From Himantopus leucocephalus (taxonomy: Eukaryota; Chordata; Aves; Charadriiformes; Recurvirostridae), in assembly GCA_003993805.1 (NCBI GenBank), contig RSEF01000001.1, forward strand, positions 184,334,603-184,398,602: DNA of 64,000 nt, written 5' to 3'. The notes under the pieces were generated by a model, which was not told the DNA's origin, searched no databases, and was given only the letters and a program-made list of their open reading frames with translations. This document shows positions 25,201 through 36,815 of the stretch, piece by piece (position 1 is the stretch's first letter; every line of letters begins with the position of its first letter). Both the position numbers and the translations under genes were made by a program.

Positions 25201-25606
25201 AATAGAATCATAGAATAGTTTGAGTTGGAAGGGACCTTTAAAGGTCACCTAGTCCAACCCCCCTGCAATGAACAGGGACATCTTCAACTAGATGAGGTTG
25301 CTCAGAGCCCCGTCCAACCTGATCTTGAATGTTTCCAGAAATGGGGCACCTACAACCTCTCTGGGCAGCCTGTTACTGTGTTTCACCACCCTCATCGTAA
25401 AAAAAAAGTCTTCCTGCTATCTAGTCCAAATCTTCACTCTTTTAGTTTAAAACCATTACCCCTTGTCCTATCACAACAGTCCTTACTAAAAAGTTTGTCC
25501 CCATCTTTCTTATAAGCCCTCTTTAATTACTGAAAAGATGCAAAAAGGTCTCCCGGGAACCTGCTATTCTCCAGGCTGAACAACCCCAACTCTCTCAGCC
25601 TGTCTT

Positions 25607-25706
25607 NNNNNNNNNNNNNNNNNNNNNNNNNNNNNNNNNNNNNNNNNNNNNNNNNNNNNNNNNNNNNNNNNNNNNNNNNNNNNNNNNNNNNNNNNNNNNN
25701 NNNNNN
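25607..25706. other. Assembly gap of 100 N inside the CR1
   Basis: Exactly 100 Ns. By alignment to the CR1 at 10279-11512, the left edge corresponds to about 10682 and the right edge to about 11163, so roughly 480 bases of element are probably missing and the 100 is a placeholder. Confidence 0.85.
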
Positions 25707-25804
25707 TGCAAACTTGCTGAGGGTGCACTTGATCCCACTGGCTATGTCATTGATGAAGGTATTGAACAGTACTAGTCTCAATACAGAACCCTGAGGGACA
25801 CCAC

Positions 25805-25885
25805 TTATCACTGATCTCCATCTGGACATTGAGCCATTGACTGGNTTATCACTGATCTCCATCTGGACATTGAGCCATTGACTGG
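25805..25885. repeat. 40-bp exact duplication around a single N in the CR1
   Basis: Bases 25805-25844 and 25846-25885 are identical, separated only by N at 25845. CR1 elements do not carry this duplication, so it is best read as overlapping contig ends left unmerged. It inserts an artificial repeat in the reverse transcriptase region. Confidence 0.85.
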
Positions 25886-27612
25886 TACCCTCTGGATGCA
25901 ACCATCCAACCAATTCCTCATCCACCAAACAGTCCACCCATCAAATCCATACGTCTCCAATTTTGAGAGAAGGATGATATGGGGGACCATGTCAAAGGCC
26001 TTACACAAGTCCAGACAGACAACATCCATAGTTCTTCCCTTGTCCACCGATGTGGTCACTCCATCACAGAAGGACACTAGGTTGGTCAGGCAGGACTTGG
26101 CCTTGGTAAAGCCATGCTGGCTGTCTCAAATCACCTCCCTGTCCTCCATGGGCCTTACCATAGCTTCTAGGAGGATCTACTCCATGATATTCCCAGGCAC
26201 GGAAAGGAGGCTGACAGGTTGGCAGTTCCCAGGGTCCTCCTTTATACCTGTTTTAAAAGGGGGTGCAATATTTCCCTTTTTCCAGTCACTGGGGACATGA
26301 CCTGACTGCCATGACTTTGCAAATATCATGAGTGTGGCTTGGCAACTACATCAGCCAATTGCCTCAGGAATCTGGGATGCATCTTGTCAGGTCCCATAGA
26401 CTTCTGTATGTTCAGGTTCCTCAGGTGGTCACAAACCTGATCTTCTCTTACAGTGGAAGGAACTTTGTTCCCCCAGTCCCTGCCTTGTGATCCATCCACT
26501 CAAGAGGTGTGGGGAAAGAGTTTGCTGGTGAAGACTGAGGCAAAAAAGTTGTTGAGTACCTCAGCCTTCTCCTCCTCCATTGTTACCGGTTTGCCAGTCT
26601 TGCTCATCAGGGGGTACGCTTTCTTTGACCTTCCTTTTCTGGCTGCCATACCTGTAGAAGCCCTTATTATTCTTTTCATCCCTTGCTAAGTTCACCTCCG
26701 GCTACGCCTTGACCTTCCTGATCCCATCCCTACATGACTGGGCAGCTTCCTTGTGCTGTTCCCAGGATACCTGTCCCTGCTTCCACTGCCTGTGCTTTTC
26801 CTTCTTGCCCTTCAGTTTGACCAGCAGGTCTCGACTCAGCCATGCTGGTCTCTTACCCTCCATTCCTGATTTCTTATACCTGGGGATTGAGAGCTCTTGA
26901 GCTCTGTGGAAACTGTCCTTAAAGATCTGCCAGCTCTGTTCTGCTCCCTTGTCTCCAAGGTCACTTTCCCAGGGGTTCTTATTGACTAACTCCTTGAAGA
27001 GCTCTGAGTTTGCTTTCCTAAAATTCAGGGTCCTGACTTTACTCTTTGCCTGACCCACATTTCTCAGGACCGTGAACTCCACCAGTGCATGATCACTGCA
27101 GCCCAGGCTGCCTCCAATCTTGACGTCACCAATTAGCTCACTTGTGTTGGTGACCAACAGGTCCAGTATTGCATCCCCTCTGGTAGGGCTGTCTGTTACC
27201 TGGCTGAAGAAGTTATCCTCAATGCATTCCAGGAGTCTTCTGGATTGCCTACAGCTCGCTGTGTTCCTTTTCCCAGCAGATGTTGGGGTGGTTGAAGACC
27301 CCCAACAGGACGAGAGCCTGCAAACACAATACCTCTTGTAGCTGGAGTAAAAAGGCTTCATCAATAGGCTTCCACTGAACAGGCGGCCTGTAGTACGCAC
27401 CAACCACAAAGCTCCCTTTATTGCCTTAGTTTCTAATTCTTGCCCATAAGCTTTCAACCTGCTCATGGCCATTCTTTAGAGACAGCTCTTCACACTCTAT
27501 CCATTTCTTGATGTAGAGGGCAATGCCTCCTTCCTCACCTGTCCCTCCTGAACAGCCTGTAGCCATAGATAGCCACACTCCAGTCATGGGATTCAGCCCA
27601 CTAAGTTTCATT

Positions 27613-28523
27613 AATGGTAATGGTGATTAATTTTGAATAGACATTAAAATATTTACTGTCATGTCATATATTCTTTATTATACCGCATAGAATTTGAATT
27701 GAATAATGCAGAAATTATATGATACTAATGATAAACAAACTTTTCTGAATGAAGTAAGACTAAACTAAGACCTGTAATAACATTGGTATGTGGAAATAGC
27801 TGTTTCGCAATTTACATACTGGACTTTTTTCTGATTGGTGGTTTGTCTTATTTTGTTTTACTTCTTATTATTCATGTTGATTCAGTTCTTCGTTTCATAA
27901 TATCACCTGTGAGGTGAAACAAATTTACTAAAAAAGCATGTACTAGATATTTTATCATTTAGTATATACTTTATAGTATATATAACATATACAGAAATTT
28001 CTGACTCGATCAGAAAATGACTTTACAAATCATCCAAGAATGTATTTTCATTAGATTGCTGCTTATTTTATGGAAAGCTGAAACTCATTTCATTGTGTCT
28101 TGAGAGTCACGGAATTTTACTTTAGGAATGTTAGGGTCTTAAACTTCAGAGAAAATCTTGCTGGCTGTATTTGAGAAGTGCAACAATCATAGCAATTGCA
28201 TTGGGACTGAAAAAACTATAGATTTGTTACAGTGAGGCTATAAGAAAAGAACGTAAAATCTACTTGCCTATAATATATACAGTAAAGCCAAGAAGTTAAA
28301 AGTATATGTTAAAGAAGCATAGACTAAAATGCCGAAACAGGATGCCAGTTTATAAAATATGTTCAATGGTGTGTCAAGTTTATAAACATGTTTGCAGAGA
28401 TTTTCAGTGATTAACAGTGGTATATTCACTAATCTGTTCTTAGCTATATCAGGTGTATATTCTTTGTACATAGCTATCTAAAAGTTCATACCACTATTTT
28501 AATGTCTCTGAAAATTTAGCATT
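27613..28523. other. Noncoding sequence, no gene seen
   Basis: AT-rich unique sequence between the long CR1 and a possible old amniote repeat. No supportable features. Confidence 0.5.
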
Positions 28524-28616
28524 GAGGGCCCAAATCTTCCATTAGACGTACCTGAGCGACTCCCTTGAAGTCAATAAGAGTTAAACGTGAAAGCATTTGA
28601 GGGCTGATCAAGCCTA
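28524..28616. repeat. Possible ancient amniote fold-back repeat
   Basis: The segment has the layout of an old amniote interspersed repeat: GAGGGCCCAAATCTTCC at one end, a central CTTGAAGTCAATAAGAG ('tgaagtcaatggg'-like) core, and TTTGAGGGCTGATCAAG at the other end, roughly complementary to the first. Highly diverged; assignment is by motif memory only. Confidence 0.35.
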
Positions 28617-31600
28617 AAGGCTCTTCCTTGAAATTCTCAAAGAAATTTAAGGTTAAAGTCATTCAACCCAATGAGGTTTCAATAGTAATGAAAATAATAA
28701 TGTGATGCTAGGCTTAACAATTCCTTTTACTTCATCAGAAGCCCTATAGTCAGTAGCAGATAATGTTTATAAAGGTTAAACAGAATTTTGAGTAGTTTAC
28801 TCTCGTCCCCCATACTGCAAGTTTTAACCAGCTGTAAGTTTAAAACATGGCTCTGTGGGAGTTAGTTGCTTCTTCTAGCAATAATAGGATAAACATGAAA
28901 ATCTAATCCCATGTGTCCTGAAATACATGCCTTTGTTAATATGGTGACTATTGCAGGAGAGAAGTTAGTGTATGGTTTTTGTTTGGTATTAAATCATTGT
29001 GATTGGGACAAAGGATGGGAATACAACTATTTTTACTCCTCCTGTTTTCCACAAAAGTGCTTACTGCAGTTGTCCTTCATTTACACCCCCTCATTACACC
29101 CACAACACACTCATTGTATAATGCTTTATTGTTTAATCATTCATTTAACAAAGGTTTTAAGCCATGAAGTTTAATTTATCAATTGTGTAGGATTCTCCTC
29201 CTCCTCCTTTCTTCTTCTCTAAAGTGTGTTTTGGTACTTCTTGTGCAGTGATGTGAAGGTAAAAACTGAAGTGTTGTTTTATGTATTTCCTTAGGCTCTT
29301 CTTTTACACCAAGATTTTTTTTTTTAAAGAATTAGAAACATAATCCTTTAAAATTCTCTGCAGTGAAATACTGTTAACTCTTTTCTTGTGGAAGCAAGCC
29401 AAATTGTGGTGCATAATGATTAATTTCATTTTCATTGCTCTTAGAAGTACCCATATAACAGTATTCAGATCAATATGAAATAGAACATGTGAAGTAGGAA
29501 AATATAGAAGGATATACAATATAAAAATTATCTGAAAAATCAAAATCTTGCATACGTATATACTCTGAATTTCTTGGGGGTTTTTGATTGATGAGTTTTT
29601 GGGTTATTTAGGTTGCAGGGAAAAGACATAATGTGGCAATATATGGGACTGAGGATAAAAGCTGCTGTTCTTGAAGTTTCTTATAGCTTTCCAGCAAAAA
29701 TAAGAAGAGCAGTTTTATTAGAAAAGCGTATAGAACAAAACCTGTTTAAAATTTCCTACAGCATTTCATGAACTTTGTGCTGGTGCTCTTGCTTTCAATT
29801 TATCATCTAAACATATATTTTTTCTCATAGTCACCTGTTGTGAAAAAAGATCACAGTAGTTCAGTTAACAGGTTTGTAAGGGTGTTTTTTTCTTTCCACA
29901 GACTATCAACACCTCACTGTATTGTTCAGCATTTCAAATATAAATTTTGTCTTCCTCTGCTGTCTGTTACATTTCTTCTCACACATTCACACTCGCTTGC
30001 TCTCTCAAGCTCTCAGTTCTCCAGGATTCAGAAGCATCTTACCTAAGTTTAGGCATTTAACTATGCAGTCCTTAATTGCTTGTGGAAATATGGGGCTATG
30101 CCAGACCCTTTCCACTGCTTAGGAAGGGTAGCTGAAGGCTTCCTAATTTATTTGTCTGAAATAAGGACCTAAAATTAACTAGTGATCCAGGTTCTGTTGC
30201 CCCAAACCTTTTGCATTTCTAATATCTTTTTTTTTTACTATTATTTACCTCTGAGTTATGTAGTAAATATATTGTCATAAATAGAGTAGCACTTTTACTA
30301 ATGCTGGTCAACATCTGGATTGTCTATCGTATGTCCAGCATGTACTATTTACATATAACAAGTGCTGCAGCATGGTTCATTCCCGTATTATTTGGGACTG
30401 TGTTCCTCTGGAGCAGACTGGCTGTGGCTACTCCATGAAGCTTCAAGCTGTGGGTTTCCTTAGAGCCTCAGCTGGTACTCCTGTATGAGGCATTAGTACC
30501 AGTTCAGAATATTTTGAACTGATGTGAAGGCTGTATTGCAAACCATCAAAACAATGTTTTTTATAGCATGAAAGAAAGGATGCATGTTGTGTTTCAGGTT
30601 TGGGTATACAAAGTATTAAAGAACACCAAGGCTTTTTTAGGCTACCAGCATTAGCCTGCTGGGGCAGTGGTGACAGAGAGCAGCGCAGGGAGAAGGGATC
30701 CAAAAGCGCTGTGTTTATGTCCACGCTAAATTTTAGGGTCTCTGACATGAACCTCCCTGTGAGCTGCACTGGGGTTGTGTCCTGGCAAGAGCTGTTAAGA
30801 ATGCTGCAAACGCTTCTGCAGCTGTGATGGTTAGTGCTCTAGCTTGCTCCCTAGTCTCATTTCTTTAGCAGTACAGATATACTTTGTGCTTATTTCTTCT
30901 TATCTATGTATTCCTATAGCACTACTGAACAGTTGCATCACTGTTCTTGAGGTTGATCCAGTCTTTGGCATTTAACAGACTTTTTTCTACATGCTATACA
31001 AAGATATATCTATATATATACACACACAAACCCTGATAAAACTGTGTCTTCAGTGCTTTTGGATATCTTTCAGTGAACAAAAAAATAACCTCATACTTAG
31101 CGTTTAGAACTATATCAGCATTTCTTTGCTGTAGTTAATTTTTTTTTTCCTTTCATTTAACATTACTCCCACCAATTCTGGAAACTTTTGAAGTATTTGC
31201 CTAACCCTGGAGTATCTGTTTGTACTGTTTCCTGACTTTGTTCATCAGGTTTTATAAACCATAAAGCAGATACTTTATGTACCATAAAACAAACTGCAGT
31301 ACTGGGTTTATCTTGGCGAAAAGAGCCTTAATGCTCTAACAATTTTTCCTTTATAAGCAATGTCCCTATTGCACTGTTGGTGCCAAAAGCATCACATGCT
31401 TCTTTTTCTTAATCTCTTTAGTAGGTCCTAAACTTTAGTTGTGATTTATAGCTTCTCAGTAACTAGTTTCTAGTTTCATACTCAGCAGTATCACGGTACT
31501 CAAGTTGCTGACCTGCTCAGCAAGCAGTTTAGGGGAAAATTGTGGCACTTGGCTGGTTTCCAAGTGTGCCCAGACCTCCGTTATTCTGAAATTCCAGGGT

Positions 31601-33690
31601 TCAATTATTTCAAAGCAAAGCAACTTATCCAGAAAACTGAAATAATAATTAAAAAGAAAAAGAAAGAAAAGAATGAGCAAGTGATTTTGAAAAAATAAAC
31701 TAGTGAACTCTTAAGAACCTTGACCAGTGTTTGGGGTACTTACAGGTCATCAATGCGGTATTTATGCCTTCTATTCTTGTATTTTGTCATCCATGTCAAA
31801 GCTGACTCAAAGGAAACTGCAACTGGAAGATTCTTTGTTTTTGAAAAGCTGACTGTGCCATTCAAGGTTTTGATGGTTTTTTTTTTTTGTATTAATATAA
31901 CCTAAAATAAAGCTGTGATTTTCAAATCCATTACAGGTAGAACAAAAACTAATGAAAAATGCCTTTTTTCATTACTGCTTTTTTTATATCATTTGTCTGA
32001 TCAGGGGCTAAAGATGAAATCTAAAACTGATTGCCTGGATGTAGTGAGTTGAGACTCCTTTCTCTTGAAAGAGAGACTATGTGTAAAAGTGCCAGTTCTT
32101 TACTGATTACCTATTTTATTACTTCATTTTTTAACATCTCTACCTAGATACCTTTAGGAAAACCCCTGTGCAAGGTATTAACATTGCACATAATTTTGTA
32201 AAAGATACTAGTACGGAGATGTCTGAGACATACGACAGCTTTGTCCAAATTTCAAAAAGACTCCTTTTTAATGCCATAAAAATGTTAGGTAGGTTCAGTG
32301 TTCAAAGCTGACTTCTTTTGAGGTAGATCTTCACTGCTACAAAAGAGCTGGAAAGAGTTTCTTCTGAGCTGTAGGTGTCCACCTCCGGTTACTATCTATG
32401 TTGTCAGTGGAGATAAATGGACACTTTTAAGGAACAATTCATGTAACTTGGTTTAGATATCCCCTTCAGTACGACATGAATCACATCCAGGAATTTTCTG
32501 TTTCTCTGAAACGAGTATAAAGGAGCCCAACTTGTCTTCAGATACAGACACCTCTGTAGCGTAGATATGTGAAGTTATTTGACAGAAATCCTGCCCTTTC
32601 AGTCTGCTAAAGCCTCGAATTTGTCAATGAAAATGATGTTTAATCTGGGCAGCAACACTGGTATGGATTTAGCATTCAGATGGCATTAAAAGTCTCTGCA
32701 GAGTAACTGAAAGTGCCAAAAAATAATCCACAGTTTTAACTTTATTTTAAAGATTTGTGCGTGTAGTTTACTTATTTGATAGTAACCAAGCCATGATTAA
32801 TATTTACTGCCTACAGTTGCAGCAACCTCAGAGAAACTACTCTTTTCCTACCAAATCTAGAAATCTTAGTCACTTCATAACAGCAAACATTAAATAATTT
32901 TTCCTTTGGGTGTCTTTCCCCTCCAAAAGCTACAAAGGAATACATCGCGTGCTTCTTGTGCTCTAGTTGCTCTTTACTGCAATACACCATCTTTCCCATA
33001 TGTGAACAAACTGGACTGGTCTTGCCATTAAGGGGAACACTCAGCTTCTGGTTTCTTCTTGCTNAATTTTTTTTTTTTTTTTTTTTAACCACCAGAAACA
33101 ATTAGTTTCTCTCCATTACACAAAGGAAAAGTAAATACATTCAAAGACTATTCATTTCAAGCCATGTGTGTAATTTAGGGGTCTTCAGTGAACTTGCACC
33201 CCAGGAATCAGACGCCACCAGAGCTGATAGGATTTGTAAGACTGAAAAGCTGGTTCATGAACAACCCTTTTGTACGGAGAAAAATTGCTACTTTAGAATC
33301 CATTCCTTGCAACTTTATTTGTCTTTAGCACTGTATTTGCTGACACTATACTTGAATGCGTTTTTTTTAATTGGGGGTGGGTGTTTGTTTGTGGGTTATG
33401 TTCAGATAAGTGAATTCCTGGTCTGATACCTAATAAATGTAAAACCTATGTTTTATTTTTAAATATCAGTGTGAATCTTGTTAGAGATTCAACTAAAACT
33501 GTTTGCCTGCAATGAGTGAAGCTAAATCTTTCATAGAAGAGATCAGCGATGACTGTAGGGAGCTTACTTGATTACTTTGGAACCAGGCACAATGAAAATA
33601 AACATTTTTTTTTTCTATAAAATCAGTAAGTTATAATCAAATGGTTAAGGCTGTGATGTGTGGTAAAGTCCTGTGTTATGTTTTCCCTAG
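28617..33690. other. Noncoding sequence, no convincing gene
   Basis: AT-rich sequence with a few less AT-rich patches (30560-30830, 32820-33050). A minus-strand frame at 32818-33050 reads AMYSFVAFGGERHPKEKL and looks protein-like but has no good splice sites. A 72-nt stretch at 30043-30114 (minus) lies between a fair acceptor and a strong AG/GTAAGA donor, but resembles old repeat sequence. A single N at 33064 adjoins a poly-T run. Confidence 0.4.
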
Positions 33691-33934
33691 ATTGGGATCA
33701 CATGTGAGGCAGCAGCAGATTTCTCCATGGCTGTTTGCATTAGATGAACGCTGCTCGAGGGCATGGCAGTGGAATTGGCTTCCATCGCTTACACAGTTAT
33801 ATAATGCACTTGGAATGGAAAAAGGATGCTTCTCCATTAGAGAATCCGAAAAGCTGTGTCCCTCACTGAACCCAGTGTTTAATATGCAGGGGAGAGCCTT
33901 GAGAGGGGGAAGGCAGGGAGCGAGTGAGCTGTAA
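33691..33934 (+). CDS. Candidate terminal exon, unknown product
   Basis: GTTATGTTTTCCCTAG ends at 33690, a good acceptor. The following frame (1 nt, then 80 codons) is open to TAA at 33932-33934. It reads LGSHVRQQQISPWLFALDE, then RAWQWNWLPSLTQLYNALG, and ends in a Gly/Arg-rich stretch. Base composition is richer in G and C than the flanks. Another frame is closed within 20 codons. No family recognised and no clear polyadenylation signal nearby. It could instead be a noncoding-RNA exon or a conserved noncoding element. Confidence 0.25.
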
Positions 33935-36364
33935 CATAGTGCTCTTACATAGCTTCATAGCAGTTTGGGTGTTTGTTGTTTTGTTGGGTTTTTTTTTTCT
34001 TTTCCTGTGCTGTGCCTCAGCATACTAATTGCTTCTTTTCCTCTTCCTTGTTAGTTCTGTAAGTGCTTCAAACACTGTGCATAATGCCTTACACTGAAGG
34101 TGAAAGTGTGAAGGTCAGCTGGTAGGATGACATCTCTTTAGCGGAAAGGTTTTACCCTCTAGTATTCTTTACACATGGTCTTTTCAGTTATAGCTGTACT
34201 GTGTATTTCATTTTTAACTTGAATGGATGGTCTGTTTCCCAGGGACATTGTTTCTTTTTGTTCCTCTATTGGGCGGTCTTTTTTTCGAACTGGTGTGTGT
34301 AGGTCGTGTGAATTGTGGCCAGAAGTCTTCCTTGGAAGCCTTGGCTTGAATTTATTTGAATGAGGGGCCCAGGCACTGTTCTGTAAGAATGCCTTTATGA
34401 AAGGCCCATTGTTGAAATTTTGGAACAGTGGAGAATATATTAGTGCAGTCCTGAGACATAAAGTGACTGTAAAAATGATAGTATGGGACTATGTATTTGT
34501 GTTTTCTTTACTCTTTCACAGATGGGCTCGATTATTAGTCAGGAAAAAAAAAAATCTTTTTCAAACACCAGGTCAACAAAATCAGCCCAGAATCAGACAG
34601 CTAATGTGTGTTTTCTGTTGACATATGCTTTGGGCTTGTAACCTAATTAAAATCTTTGTTGCTGTTTGAATTTGAAAAGAAATCATGCTCATTTTCTTGT
34701 ATGTGAGCAATGAGAGTGGCAAATTCACTTTCCTATGGAAAAAATGTGTGGGAAATAGAAACAGTAGTCATTAATAAGATCCAGTTTTACTCTTGTCATT
34801 GGTTTGACCTTCTGTCTGCTAAGAGTCGATGTTCCTGGTGTGCCTTGTAAAAGAATTTTAATTCATGAGACACACATAAAACCTATTAATATTAGATATT
34901 GAAGAAAATGAAGCATTTTCACTTATTATTCTGATCTATTAGCTGTCAATGATATACAGGTGTCTTGTATAGATACAGGTACATTTTATAATAGCAGTTA
35001 TAAAGAATACCTATCAATGATCTGCCTATAAATCACCTGCTGTACCACAGCTGCATCAAAACAGCAAGATCTTGAGGATACAAAATCATGAAGGTTTTAA
35101 AAATGAGTACAAATAATGTACGTTACAAAGCCAATTTGTACTTTGTTTCTCATAATTTGTTTAGTTGATAGGATATTAATATTGGCAAGCCTGAGATACA
35201 TTGTCTTTCTCTTACTTTAGGTTTTGGTGTTCTAATGCTTTAAGTGTATTTTGTGTGATTAAATACAAACATGATATTGATTTAAAGTGTTAGGAATGAA
35301 GCATTTTAGTGTAGGTGAATTTATCATATTACATTTTTCACAGCATGTCAGCATTAATAGGAGCTCTAGTATATAACAACATGAATAGTGACATCTGTGC
35401 ACTATCCATTAAGAAGATTTAATAAATCAAAAATCCAAGTCAATCAACAACAATATTGCAAGTAATTATAAGTTTCAAATACTTTAATTAAGAGAATGAA
35501 TATTAATGGTTAAATCAAATTACATTGGCATATACAGTTTATCAGTACAAAGCACAACAGAAAAATCTGCAGTCATTTATAAAGATTCGAAATACTGGAA
35601 TTCCTTTCAACCTCAAAAGAAAGTTTTGGCATACTTAGTATGAAGTAACTGGACTGCTGAGAAACTATTATAGCTCTAGCTGCCCTGAATTTTCATTTCA
35701 CAGTTTTGATCTTCAGACCTAAAACTGCTTCTCAGATGTTGCAGTTTTCCCATATGTAGTAAGCAAGAATACAATTAATTTATTGTATATGACTGTTGCT
35801 AAACAGATAATCAGCTACTAATTGGGTATTAGAAACAGGCTGTCACAGAGAACATCCTTTATTTCATTTCTAGTTTTGCAGTATCTTAGTTATCTATTTT
35901 TATTTTCACCAATCCAACCACATGTTCACATTTTTCCCCTTTGCCTGTAATATTTGGACTTACAATATGGCTTGTTTTGGCAATAGCTGGCCTATATAAC
36001 AAAATATTATGAACAGGTGTGTAATGATAAATATTTACACTTTCCTTTATGCAGAAATACTTGTGTGTTAAAATTACACAAAGGCTATTTACTGATTTTA
36101 TATCAGCATCATAGTATTTAAATGATTCATAAAATATATGCACTGTAGTTTTATACCAATATATATCCCTCTGTACATCAATCTGGCATTAATTAGTAAT
36201 AGGTAAATTACTGCAATTTTAGCACAAAAGAAAGAAATGTGTCAGCTATGGATTGCATAGTATTACTGTATCCACTTATCTTTCACCACAGATTTCACAC
36301 ACAGTGCTATACTAGATGTAAGAAACTTTATCTTTACTGATACTCAGTTTTTAGCATAGATCTA
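33935..36364. other. Noncoding sequence, no gene seen
   Basis: AT-rich unique sequence with T-rich runs near 33990. No supportable coding or repeat features. Confidence 0.5.
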
Positions 36365-36408
36365 ATACTTATTTTGATTGAACTATACTTATTTTGATTG
36401 AACTATAC
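36365..36408. repeat. 20-bp tandem repeat, 2.2 copies
   Basis: ATACTTATTTTGATTGAACT occurs twice without change (36365-36384, 36385-36404), followed by ATAC of a third copy that runs into an AT microsatellite. Confidence 0.9.
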
Positions 36409-36545
36409 GTATATATATAAAAAAATTCTTAGACACACATATGTATGAATTGGCCAAAGATCATTCTTAGTAACTATATACATATATATATATGGGTATA
36501 GGTATATACATGGATATAGATATACATACACATACACCTAAACAC
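36409..36545. repeat. AT-rich microsatellite region
   Basis: Interrupted (TA)n and (CATA)n tracts, for example ATACATATATATATATGGG near 36478 and ATATACATACACATACACC near 36520. Low complexity. Confidence 0.8.
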
Positions 36546-36689
36546 ACATAGGCACAAAGCAATGCACATATAAAGTAACTCTAAGAATAATCCTCATATC
36601 ATCCTAGAAACAGATTTTTCTTGTCCTGAAAAGCCTCTGTTGTTAAAAAAGCCAGCATACCAACAGTAAGTGAAAAGGATATGTTAAAC

Positions 36690-36815
36690 TGTCAAAGGAG
36701 TGAGAATTGGGACAGAGGGAGATGAAATGAGTTGCCAGTGATTACAGAGGAAGTCTCTGGCAATTGGGAAACTGGACTCAGATCTCTGTAGTTTCAGCAA
36801 GCACCTTAACCACAC
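36690..36815 (-). mobile_element. MIR-like SINE remnant
   Basis: The plus strand follows the reverse complement of a MIR/CORE-SINE: a GAGATGAAATGAGTTGCC segment ('gaggttaagtaacttgccc'), ATTACAGAGGAAGTCTCTGGC ('tcacacagctagtaagtggc'), a GGACTCAGATCTCTG segment ('gaacccaggtctct'), and CACCTTAACCACACAC ('tgctcttaaccactatgc'). Order and spacing match despite high divergence, so it is an old amniote-age insertion. A minus-strand open frame over it is not a gene. Confidence 0.6.

Larger units (their letters stand above)
25201..27612 (-). mobile_element. Long CR1 LINE: endonuclease plus reverse transcriptase, broken
   Basis: The minus strand reads, from high to low coordinates: the endonuclease N-terminal half (27426-27611, with GGIALYIKKWIECEEL), the endonuclease C-terminal part and linker (26702-27472, a 256-codon open frame with GDAILDLLVTNTSELIGD and the CSDHALVEF motif), the reverse transcriptase ([29 protein letters not shown]), and the 3' UTR with the tail at 25201-25220. 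It is inactive. Near 27235-27290 the endonuclease frame shifts, and the 'GDFNHP' motif reads GVFNHP in its own frame, replacing the conserved Asp. The 5' end is truncated at about 27612. A 100-N gap removes the region expected to hold the FADD catalytic box. Confidence 0.93.

Noticed and set aside
25225..26689. Plus-strand frames over the long CR1
   Set aside because: Antisense shadows of CR1 reverse transcriptase sequence; some run across Ns.
30043..30114. 72-nt minus-strand segment with AG|GTAAGA donor, phase-compatible with its neighbours
   Set aside because: Its sequence (TAAGTTTAGGCATTTAA) resembles old amniote repeat motifs and the coding evidence is minimal.
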